A stretch of DNA of 37,159 nt, from the NCBI GenBank assembly GCA_041917975.1, contig JAYRWN010000184.1, positions 1-37,159 on the forward strand. The letters run 5' to 3'. Below the pieces are notes generated by a model, which worked only from the letters and a program-made list of their open reading frames with translations, ran no database searches and was not told where the DNA came from. The translations under genes were made by a program, and so were the position numbers. This document shows positions 16,474-24,008 of the stretch, one piece after another. Each line of letters begins with the position of its first letter. The stretch's first letter is position 1. The DNA comes from JAYRWN01 sp041917975. GTDB taxonomy: Bacteria > Bacteroidota > Bacteroidia > Chitinophagales > Saprospiraceae.

Positions 16474-18069
16474 TTACATATAAAAAAATTTAATAGTGCG
16501 TATTTCCTTGCCCTGCTGGACAGTAAGAAAATAGATACCAGGATACTTTATATTAACCGGGAGTTCTAACCGGTACCTATATAAGACATTTTGATCTGAA
16601 GTTTCATGATAGATAATTTGCCCTAAAGCATTGGTTAACATAAATTTAACCGGCAAATCCGGCAATCCACCAATGGTGACCGTAATATTTCCGGATGAGT
16701 AATTAATACCATCCAGCCGCGCTACCAATTTACCCACTGGGATATTTTGACAATATTTAGATTGGAGATCAGCCAAACTTTCATACACATTCAAGCGTCC
16801 TCCGGTGGATGTACTGTCTTGTAAATCATCCAATTTATCAACATTATTTAGAATAAAATCCCGCATATCAAGGGCGGTTTGCCTGGGTAAAGACTTAATG
16901 CGGTTAGCAAATTCTTCACATGGAAAACTGTATAATAATGCAATAGCACCTGCGACATGTGGGGCTGATGCAGAAGTGCCACCAAAGGTAGCATAGCCAT
17001 TATCGACACGGGTCGTGTAACTGCCATTGCCGGGTGAGCCCAGGTCAACGGATTTTGGGCCATATCCTGCGTTAGCTAAACGGTCGTTGATATCTGTGTT
17101 GGTCACCCCAATCAGAAAGGGACTTTTACAATTGGTGGGCATGTCAAAAGTTATATCGACGTTGGTCAACGTATTGGTAGTGGCTGTTATATATAAAATA
17201 CCGACATCGCCCATATCTTCAAAATAGTCGCACCAAATGGGAAATTTTGATACCGGTTCGCCCTGAATACCCAATGAGCCATTAGCTACCAGAATGTTTG
17301 CTCCTTTCTGACCATTGCTTTCCAGATAATCTTTTTTCATGCGAATGACATATTCGTACATCAGAAATAAATCCTCAGTAAGGATGGAGCTTGCACTTGA
17401 ACTACACGGTAATATCTTGACTTTCCAATTTACTCCACTAACTCCGGTTGTATTGTTGCCGATCGCACCAACTATCCCAGATACAGAGGTGCCGTGATTC
17501 CGTTTAGCATGATTGTCTCTCCGTCCAAATACATCCAGGCCATAAACATCGTCTATATAACCGTTGCCATCATTATCCAGCTCATCTCCATCAATTTCTC
17601 CGGGATTTTGCCAAAGGTTTTCTCGCAAATCTATGTGATTAAGATCGTACCCGTCATCAAAGATGGCGATAACAATGTCATCACCTAAAGCCGTTTGCCC
17701 TCCGGTAGTAATATCCCATACTTGATCCACTTTTATCCTTTCCAGGCTCCATTGTTGTGCAAATTGTGGATCGTTCGGCGTTGTTGTCCTGACAGACAAT
17801 ATTCGATTTTCTTCAATTTTTAATACTTCGGGCAAAGAAAGAATATCATCAACTGATTTTGACCACCCTGATAAAGAATATATGTTTTTCCTAGCTGATA
17901 TTTTTTTGATTATCAGCTGTTTACTTGACCTGACTTGAATCTTTTGTAAATCAGAAATCGGGTCAAAATTTGGTTTGAACTGCACAAGCCAGCCATTATC
18001 CTGGCTAAAACCAAGCAAACATCGACATATCAGTGCAAGCGATAAAAGTAGTTTACCAGCAACAGTCAT
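16474..18069 (-). CDS. Secreted subtilisin-like serine protease (S8) with T9SS sorting domain
   Basis: The protein has 531 residues: a signal peptide ending near GFSQ (22), an inhibitor-like propeptide (about 25-95), and an S8 catalytic domain. The triad is Asp138 (IAIFDDG), His192 (RNHGTSVSG) and Ser366 (GGTSASAPHVAGA). A loop rich in Asp and Gly after the catalytic Asp (DGDELDNDGNGYIDD) probably binds calcium. The last 80 residues, with LTNALGQIIYH and YPGIYFLTVQQGKE, are a type A T9SS sorting domain. It is closely related to the longer protease at 24009-26957: TTGG.TALGDDIVIA and the acidic loop are shared. Exported protease for extracellular protein breakdown or processing; substrate unknown. 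Confidence 0.93.
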   Translation of the reverse strand: MTVAGKLLLSLALICRCLLGFSQDNGWLVQFKPNFDPISDLQKIQVRSSKQLIIKKISARKNIYSLSGWSKSVDDILSLPEVLKIEENRILSVRTTTPNDPQFAQQWSLERIKVDQVWDITTGGQTALGDDIVIAIFDDGYDLNHIDLRENLWQNPGEIDGDELDNDGNGYIDDVYGLDVFGRRDNHAKRNHGTSVSGIVGAIGNNTTGVSGVNWKVKILPCSSSASSILTEDLFLMYEYVIRMKKDYLESNGQKGANILVANGSLGIQGEPVSKFPIWCDYFEDMGDVGILYITATTNTLTNVDITFDMPTNCKSPFLIGVTNTDINDRLANAGYGPKSVDLGSPGNGSYTTRVDNGYATFGGTSASAPHVAGAIALLYSFPCEEFANRIKSLPRQTALDMRDFILNNVDKLDDLQDSTSTGGRLNVYESLADLQSKYCQNIPVGKLVARLDGINYSSGNITVTIGGLPDLPVKFMLTNALGQIIYHETSDQNVLYRYRLELPVNIKYPGIYFLTVQQGKEIRTIKFFYM

Positions 18070-18285
18070 ATAGGTCTATACATAGCAATATTATTAAATT
18101 ACTTCCTAAGTTGGATATATTTTACTGAACTTTGATGTATCATTTATTATTATCCCTAAATAGATAAAAAATGTTTTTATCATTTGAGATGTATTCGACA
18201 TATCAGGTACTGCCGATATGGACGTGTAATGAAAATTTAGGTTGTTTAAAACCCTGCCATGGTAAGCAAAAACGTCTTAAGATAT

Positions 18286-18885
18286 TTATTTAATTCTTGG
18301 CTTTTTCTCACCTGCCCTAATCACACCTTTGATCTTGTTTGAAAGTGGGACGAGAGGACAAGAGGTATCTTGATAAACACATAGCGGATTAGTGGCATAA
18401 TTGAAATCTAACCAGATGACCAACTGTTCTTTGGTATGTCTAATTTGTAAATATCGTCCACCGGCATAAGTGGATTGACCATTGGTTTGATCATTAAAGG
18501 GGACAAATACTAATGATTTCAAAAGTGGGTTGCGAACGTGCCTAAGTTCTTTAAATGCAGAAAGTGAATAATCTTTACCATGAAGATTAAATGCTATTTG
18601 ACCGAAGACAAGGTATTCTTTTACCGACTGATCGGTTTGAATTAATTGCACCACCTGGGGTGTGTCCTGTGGTATCAAGATGGCTTTGATAAGATAACGT
18701 TTTTTCCAGGTATAAAAACGAGTCTCGTACTGTGAGGTATCCCAAATCTGCCGGTTGAGGCTCTTTGTATAATTTATTTTGAATTCCTTAAACGTTTCCC
18801 TTGGATTTTGGCAGAAAATCCAACCCGGAAAAATCAGAAAAAATAAAAGGCTAATTCGGTTGATCAACCAATACCAGGGTCCCAT
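18286..18885 (-). CDS. Exported DUF1684 protein
   Basis: The protein has 199 residues from the ATG at 18885; an in-frame TTG at 18897 would add four. A signal sequence ends near WIFCQ. The C-terminal half shows the DUF1684 signature: FVPFNDQTNGQSTYAGGRYLQ, WLDFNYATNPLCVYQ, CPLVPLSNKI and IRAGEKKP. The conserved Cys/Asn pattern suggests a small-ligand or metal site, but no function is established for the family. The start lies 35 nt inside the end of the upstream beta-propeller-like gene, so the two are translationally coupled in the signal peptidase operon. Its tail (AGEKKPRIK) appears complete. Confidence 0.8.
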   Translation of the reverse strand: MGPWYWLINRISLLFFLIFPGWIFCQNPRETFKEFKINYTKSLNRQIWDTSQYETRFYTWKKRYLIKAILIPQDTPQVVQLIQTDQSVKEYLVFGQIAFNLHGKDYSLSAFKELRHVRNPLLKSLVFVPFNDQTNGQSTYAGGRYLQIRHTKEQLVIWLDFNYATNPLCVYQDTSCPLVPLSNKIKGVIRAGEKKPRIK

Positions 18886-19732
18886 TTTGATAGGCAAGTC
18901 GGGTAATATTTTTTAAACCATAGGGAGCCAAGTCTTGAATAAGATTCCAGCTTGTTTGGTTAGTGCCGGCCCTAAAATAATATAATGCTGAGCCCTTGGC
19001 CATAATAATAAGTTGATCATTGACTAAAGTAAAATCGTCGACACCTGGCAAGGATTCGGTAATCAATATTGATTTCTTTTCAAAAAGGTCATAACTTTTT
19101 AGATACGAAAGTTGATTGGTTAATTTATGTACATAATATACCTGTTTATTTGCACCGGTCATCAAACAACGGCCTACATCAGAAGCAAAGGTAATAGTAC
19201 GTTCGGTTTTAAGGTTTGCTGCCTTTAATACGCTTGGCGTGCCGACATGATAAATTACAGCCAAAGTATCATTGACCCAGGTATAATAACCTATTTTAGT
19301 GGAGTTTTTGATGATGAGTTTTCCTTTTAGTCCAGGTTCTAGGGGATATTCCCATAGCTCCTGAACAGTGTCTTGTGAAACTCTGACCACGCTAAAAGCT
19401 GATTTATGCGGAATGGGTTTGGGAGAATATTCTGGTTCAGGTGTGTCGGTTAATGGTTTTATGAGCTGTTGATTTAAGTATAGCAGGTAAATATCTGTAG
19501 CCTCTGATGGTTTAGCAGAGCAAATCATTATTTGGTTTTCCCCTACAAAATAGGGTTGATTATTATAACCTAAAGTGTTAAAACCTGACAAATACTTTAC
19601 GTCTTTTACGAAAAAATTATCCTGGAAGGGTTCGAGTTGACATGAAAACAAATGTGATACCGGAGGTGAAGTCAATTGGCTAAAAAGCACCCATGGAAGG
19701 ATAAGAAACTTCCATAATAAAAGACTCCTCAT
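18851..19732 (-). CDS. Exported protein of unknown function, beta-propeller-like
   Basis: The protein has 293 residues from the ATG at 19732 (a GTG lies one codon earlier). A signal sequence (MRSLLLWKFLILPWVLFSQ) is followed by a series of short beta-strand repeats (IYLLYLNQQLIKPLTD, IGYYTWVNDTLAVIY, VYYVHKLTNQLSYLKSYD, LTLVNDQLIIMAK style). These resemble WD40 or TolB-type propeller blades. No family is recognised. Its ATG shares one base with the TGA of the signal peptidase gene (TGATG) and its end overlaps the DUF1684 gene, so all three form one operon. Confidence 0.6.
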   Translation of the reverse strand: MRSLLLWKFLILPWVLFSQLTSPPVSHLFSCQLEPFQDNFFVKDVKYLSGFNTLGYNNQPYFVGENQIMICSAKPSEATDIYLLYLNQQLIKPLTDTPEPEYSPKPIPHKSAFSVVRVSQDTVQELWEYPLEPGLKGKLIIKNSTKIGYYTWVNDTLAVIYHVGTPSVLKAANLKTERTITFASDVGRCLMTGANKQVYYVHKLTNQLSYLKSYDLFEKKSILITESLPGVDDFTLVNDQLIIMAKGSALYYFRAGTNQTSWNLIQDLAPYGLKNITRLAYQNGTLVLVDQPN

Positions 19733-21294
19733 CACATCTTATTTGCCGAGGTAAACAAACGGCTCCAATTGATACCATTGCCTATATTCCCTTTCTTAGT
19801 GGAGAACCAAATAAACAGGGGTTTTCCAACAATGTGATCATGAGGTACAAAACCCCAATAGCGAGAGTCCTCTGAATTATGGCGATTGTCACCCATGGCC
19901 CAATAATAATCTTGTTTAAAGGTATAAGTAGTCGTCTCTTGTCCGTTTAGGTAAATACGCCCTTCTTTGACCTCCAGGTCATTATTTTCATAAACGGTAA
20001 TTAATCTAAAATAAAGAGATAAATTATCTAAATTTAAGCTAATCGTAGCGCCAGCTTTAGGTATCCAGATCGGGCCATAATTATCCTGGGACCATGAGCC
20101 ATAGCGTGCTGTATCCTGAGGAAAAAGTCCATCGTTTGTATTTCTTGGATATGGAATGACGTTTACCCCGGTCATCCCCTTTAATTTCTCAACTTGTTCA
20201 TTATTAAGGAAAAAGTACCCTTGTTCTAAACTCCCTTGAGAAACATCAACACCCATATCTTCAAGCATTTTTGGATTTAATGTTGTACCAGTTGTTTGGA
20301 CGATATAAAGGTATTGTAGTTTAGATGGGTTTGGGGCCATCTCACCATTGATATAGACCTGTTTATCGCGGATTTCCAGGCTATCGCCGGGTAAGGCAAT
20401 ACATCTTTTAATATAGTGATCTTTTTTATCGATTGGTCTTACACGCAGGTTTGCATTTTGGACCTGACTTTTAACAAATGGAGCCTGAGCTTGTTGAGCG
20501 GTCCATGATCTTTCATTGGTGACATAAACACTGTCTCCAACTGGCCAGTTAAATACAATAGGCGAGTTTCTTTTTATTTTTTCCAATGCTGGTAGCCGAT
20601 AATAAGGAAGTGAGGGCTTTTTTAGGTACGATTCTGATTTAAGGATAGGAATCTGGTTATGCAGAAGCGGAATCATCGCCACCGTCATGGGCGTTCGTAT
20701 GCCATAGTGTGCTTTACTGACAAACAAAAAATCACCCACTAATAAAGAGCCTTCCATGGATGGAGTCGGAATAACATACGCTTCGATAAGAAACATACGG
20801 ATAAAAGCTGCGGCAAAAACAGCAAAAATGATTGATTCTACCCATTCCCTTGGAGCAGAACGTTTATACGGGTTTTTCTCAAGTAAGGTTTTTAATGTCT
20901 TTGTTTGGTTTTGAGTTTTAGCTTGGGTGATTTTATGATAATATTCTTTTTCTTGAGTTAATACAGGACCTTCATAAGTGACTTTTTTATTAAAGGCTAG
21001 ATACAGGTAATAAAATGGGGTCACAATGACTGCTAATACACCATCGAGGAACGAATGACGGCCGAAGGAACGGGCTAAATCTATGGCTAAAGCAGCGAAA
21101 ATAAAGATGTTTACTATTGGAAAAAGCAACCACCAAGCATGGTGGCTTGAGCGCCCAACTAGTTTTGCCCAGTATCCAAAATTGACACCAGGCACTAATC
21201 CTTTCCAAGCCGTTTCTTTAGCTTTGGGAAAAAGAAAATAAAGGGAGATGCTGGTGAACAGATAAAAAACAATGAGAAGAATGAATAGCCACAC
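19732..21294 (-). CDS. lepB: Signal peptidase I
   Basis: This is a 520-residue membrane protease that removes signal peptides from exported proteins. Helices near 1-22, 52-72 and 85-102 come first, then a catalytic anchor helix (150-172) and the active-site motif PTPSMEGSLLVGD (Ser179). The general-base block is YIKRCIALPGDSLEI (Lys296), and MGDNRHNSEDSRYWG (467-481) follows. It is much longer than the roughly 320-residue E. coli enzyme because of an N-terminal membrane extension and a large insertion between the Ser and Lys boxes and before the GDN box, which is usual in Bacteroidota. It starts at GTG 21294, with an in-frame stop two codons upstream. It heads an operon with two exported proteins. 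Confidence 0.96.
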   Translation of the reverse strand: MWLFILLIVFYLFTSISLYFLFPKAKETAWKGLVPGVNFGYWAKLVGRSSHHAWWLLFPIVNIFIFAALAIDLARSFGRHSFLDGVLAVIVTPFYYLYLAFNKKVTYEGPVLTQEKEYYHKITQAKTQNQTKTLKTLLEKNPYKRSAPREWVESIIFAVFAAAFIRMFLIEAYVIPTPSMEGSLLVGDFLFVSKAHYGIRTPMTVAMIPLLHNQIPILKSESYLKKPSLPYYRLPALEKIKRNSPIVFNWPVGDSVYVTNERSWTAQQAQAPFVKSQVQNANLRVRPIDKKDHYIKRCIALPGDSLEIRDKQVYINGEMAPNPSKLQYLYIVQTTGTTLNPKMLEDMGVDVSQGSLEQGYFFLNNEQVEKLKGMTGVNVIPYPRNTNDGLFPQDTARYGSWSQDNYGPIWIPKAGATISLNLDNLSLYFRLITVYENNDLEVKEGRIYLNGQETTTYTFKQDYYWAMGDNRHNSEDSRYWGFVPHDHIVGKPLFIWFSTKKGNIGNGINWSRLFTSANKM

Positions 21295-21330
21295 AGGTCA
21301 AGAAATTGAAATAGTGTTTAAAAAAACGCT

Positions 21331-21338
21331 CAAATATA
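21331..21338 (-). promoter_or_regulatory. Possible -7 promoter element of the signal peptidase operon
   Basis: TATATTTG on the minus strand matches the TAnnTTTG consensus exactly and lies about 37 nt ahead of the GTG start of the signal peptidase gene. The -33 region has no good TTTG at the usual distance, so this is a partial promoter match. Confidence 0.35.
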
Positions 21339-21388
21339 GAGTATTTTAGCGTCGAATCCGTTATGAGCAGGTTAATTTTGGGTCTTTC

Positions 21389-22852
21389 CTAGTCTTCCTC
21401 ATCCAAATCATCCAGCATATTCGCCAGAATATCGTTGAAAGTAAGCTCATTTCCGACAATTTCTTTATTTAAGATATTAAACTCAGCCAAGGCATGTAAA
21501 ATTAATTCCATATAAACATCTTCGTCTTTTGGATCAACTTTTATGGCTTTTATGGCTGTTAAAAGTCCCTTTATCGAAGTAAGGTTATCCTTGTAAATAG
21601 AATCAGCATCATCATTTGAGAACACGACTTGATTCCCGTCTGAAAAGTAATGCCGAATGGCTAAATAAAGGTCATTTTTTTCCTTTTTTTCTTCTTTAGA
21701 TGGATGGGGGAAAATAGTTAAAAACTCGTCTTTGATCGCTTGCCCCAATAACTTTATAGCCACATTGTAATGACCTTCCTGCTCACCTTCATAAACCAAC
21801 TCTATTTTCCCGGTAATTGAAGGAATGACACCCCAAAAGTCCGTTAAACGAATGGTTGTTGAGGTTTCCTTGTTTTTCAACATTCTTAGTTCGGCAGTTG
21901 AATAAAGATTTTCAAGGCCGGATATGCTTAATCGTGCTGATACGCCACTTTTAGGGTCAACAAATTCGCTATCTCTGGCTTTAAAGGATATTCTCTCCAA
22001 AATTCGTCTGACCAAATCGGGGATATACACGTTTTGTTTTTGTTCATCCGGGATTTGGGCTTCCTGGCTGGTAATGGCTTGAGATGTTTCAAGTTGGACA
22101 GGGTAGTGGGTCAGAATTTGGCTTTCAATACGATCTTTGAGTGGGGTAATTATTGATCCACGATTGGTATAATCCTCAGGGTTAGCCGTAAATACAAATA
22201 ATATGTCCAATGGTAAACGCACCTTAAACCCGCGAATTTGAATATCTCCCTCCTGTAAAATATTAAATAAACCTACTTGAATTCTAGGTTGTAAGTCAGG
22301 AAGCTCATTTATAACAAAAATGGACCGATGTGATCGTGGAATAAGCCCAAAATGAAGGACCCGTTCATCACTATAGGGCAATTTTAAGTTCGCAGCTTTG
22401 ATCGGATCAAGATCTCCGATCAAATCTGCTACAGAAACATCCGGAGTAGCCAGTTTTTCAATATACCTTTGGGAACGATGAATCCACTCTATTTCGGCAT
22501 CATCACCTTCATTTCTAATTTTATCCTGAGCAAATTTTGATATAGGGTGCAGAGGATGATCATTAATTTCGGATCCTTTGACCACTGGAATGTATTCATC
22601 CAGTAACTGAGTCATCAACCGTGCAAGCTTAGTTTTTGCTTGACCTCGCAGACCTAAAAATAGAATATTGTGCCGAGATAATATAGCACGTTGAACATCA
22701 GGTATTACCGTGTCCTCATAGCCAAGGATGCCAGCAAAAATAGTCTGGTTATTCCTGACAGCGTGAATAAGGTTATTCCTTAACTCATCTTTCACGGTCT
22801 GGTAGAGGTAACCACTGTGTTTAAGTTCACCTAAAGTTAGCGGAAGATTCAT
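21389..22852 (-). CDS. MoxR/BchI-type AAA+ ATPase
   Basis: This 487-residue cytoplasmic AAA+ ATPase is of the magnesium-chelatase-I/MoxR type. The Walker A variant GLRGQAKTKLAR (67-78) is followed by VADLIGDLDPIK, a Walker B site IFVINELPDL in which the usual Asp is Asn (179-185), and sensor-1 FTANPEDYTNRG (221-232). The putative arginine finger is in LKDRIES. This motif set, including INELPDL, is how I remember a widespread chelatase-like family rather than true chlorophyll chelatases. The C-terminal 200 residues are helical. It overlaps the VWA-domain gene by 4 nt (ATGA), and such pairs act as a chaperone-like unit that loads cofactors or remodels partners. The target is unknown. Confidence 0.85.
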   Translation of the reverse strand: MNLPLTLGELKHSGYLYQTVKDELRNNLIHAVRNNQTIFAGILGYEDTVIPDVQRAILSRHNILFLGLRGQAKTKLARLMTQLLDEYIPVVKGSEINDHPLHPISKFAQDKIRNEGDDAEIEWIHRSQRYIEKLATPDVSVADLIGDLDPIKAANLKLPYSDERVLHFGLIPRSHRSIFVINELPDLQPRIQVGLFNILQEGDIQIRGFKVRLPLDILFVFTANPEDYTNRGSIITPLKDRIESQILTHYPVQLETSQAITSQEAQIPDEQKQNVYIPDLVRRILERISFKARDSEFVDPKSGVSARLSISGLENLYSTAELRMLKNKETSTTIRLTDFWGVIPSITGKIELVYEGEQEGHYNVAIKLLGQAIKDEFLTIFPHPSKEEKKEKNDLYLAIRHYFSDGNQVVFSNDDADSIYKDNLTSIKGLLTAIKAIKVDPKDEDVYMELILHALAEFNILNKEIVGNELTFNDILANMLDDLDEED

Positions 22853-23943
22853 CGACGTTTGCGTTTATTGTTTTTATAGTCCATAAAAATAAATTCACCA
22901 AGTCCATCAAGAGAACTGTAAAAAGCCTTGCCTTGGTTTGCCATGGTAAATTGATCTACAAAGCGAACAAGGTAAGGATCCTGAGCAATCATAAAGGTTG
23001 TAATGGGAATGCGCAATTTGCGGCATTTTACTGCTAAGGCTAAAGTTCTGGAAAGTATTTTACGATCAATTCCAAAAGCATTTTTATAGTATTTCTTGCC
23101 TATTTTTATACATGTAGGCTTGCCATCGGTAATCATAAAAATTTGTTTATTAGGGTTTTTTCGCCGACGTAGAATAGCCATGGCTAACTCTATCCCGGCT
23201 ACAGTGTTCGTATGATAAGGCCCGACCTGTAAATAAGGAATGTCCTCCAATTCCACTTCCCAGGCATCATCACCAAAGACGATGATATCCAGCGTGTCTT
23301 TTATGTACTGTGTCTTAATCATTTCAGCCAGGCCGAGAGCCACTTTTTTTGCAGGGGTAATTCGATCCTCACCATATAAAATCATGGAGTGAGAGATATC
23401 AATCATCAGCACAGTGGAAGTTTGGCTTTGAAAAAAAGATTCGTGGATTTGTAAATCTGACTCTGTTAAGGTAAAATCGTCGAGGCCATGATTGATTTGA
23501 GCATTACTAATGGATTCTGAAGGCGCGATTTGATCTACTCGATCGCCAAATTGAAAAGGGCGAATTTCAGATAATAACTCATCACCCAGGCCAGTAAATT
23601 TGGTTGGGTGACGGCCACGGCCGCTCTTTTTTATGGTATCAAAAATATCCTCAAGAGACTTTTTCCTTAAGGCCATTTCCATTTTTGGAGTCATTCTAGG
23701 CTCTGCGGAACCTCGCTCATCATCTGAAATTAAACCACGATCTTTTAATTCCTGAATAAAATCACCTATCCCATATTGAGGGGTCGACAATTTATAAGTC
23801 TTGTCTAGTTCAGTAAGCCAGGCTAATGCTTCCGCAACGTCACCAGACGTATATAACAGTAATTCTTGAAAAAACCTGAGCAGTTTTTCGAATGTAGAGC
23901 CTGAAGGCCGCGGGATAAACGTTGAAAATTGCCAACCGATCAT
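22849..23943 (-). CDS. VWA-domain protein, partner of the MoxR-type ATPase
   Basis: This 364-residue cytoplasmic protein has a helical N-terminal half (1-170) followed by a von Willebrand factor A domain (about 175-355). It has an intact metal-ion-dependent adhesion site: DISHS (182-186), the Thr in GPYHTNT, and ITDGKP (Asp273). No signal peptide is seen. The gene overlaps the AAA+ gene by 4 nt in the order VWA then ATPase, the arrangement of BchD/BchI-like and RavA/ViaA-like pairs. The VWA metal site probably recruits the substrate to the ATPase. Confidence 0.87.
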   Translation of the reverse strand: MIGWQFSTFIPRPSGSTFEKLLRFFQELLLYTSGDVAEALAWLTELDKTYKLSTPQYGIGDFIQELKDRGLISDDERGSAEPRMTPKMEMALRKKSLEDIFDTIKKSGRGRHPTKFTGLGDELLSEIRPFQFGDRVDQIAPSESISNAQINHGLDDFTLTESDLQIHESFFQSQTSTVLMIDISHSMILYGEDRITPAKKVALGLAEMIKTQYIKDTLDIIVFGDDAWEVELEDIPYLQVGPYHTNTVAGIELAMAILRRRKNPNKQIFMITDGKPTCIKIGKKYYKNAFGIDRKILSRTLALAVKCRKLRIPITTFMIAQDPYLVRFVDQFTMANQGKAFYSSLDGLGEFIFMDYKNNKRKRR

Positions 23944-24008
23944 ATTAGCATCAGCATAATATGGAGTAACGGAAAAAAAGAAGGAATGTTGGACGTGTGA
24001 TTACCTGA

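Noticed and set aside
21389..23943. Magnesium chelatase for chlorophyll synthesis
   Set aside because: Only I-like and VWA parts are present, with no H subunit or other pigment genes; the motifs are those of MoxR-type chelatase-like families.
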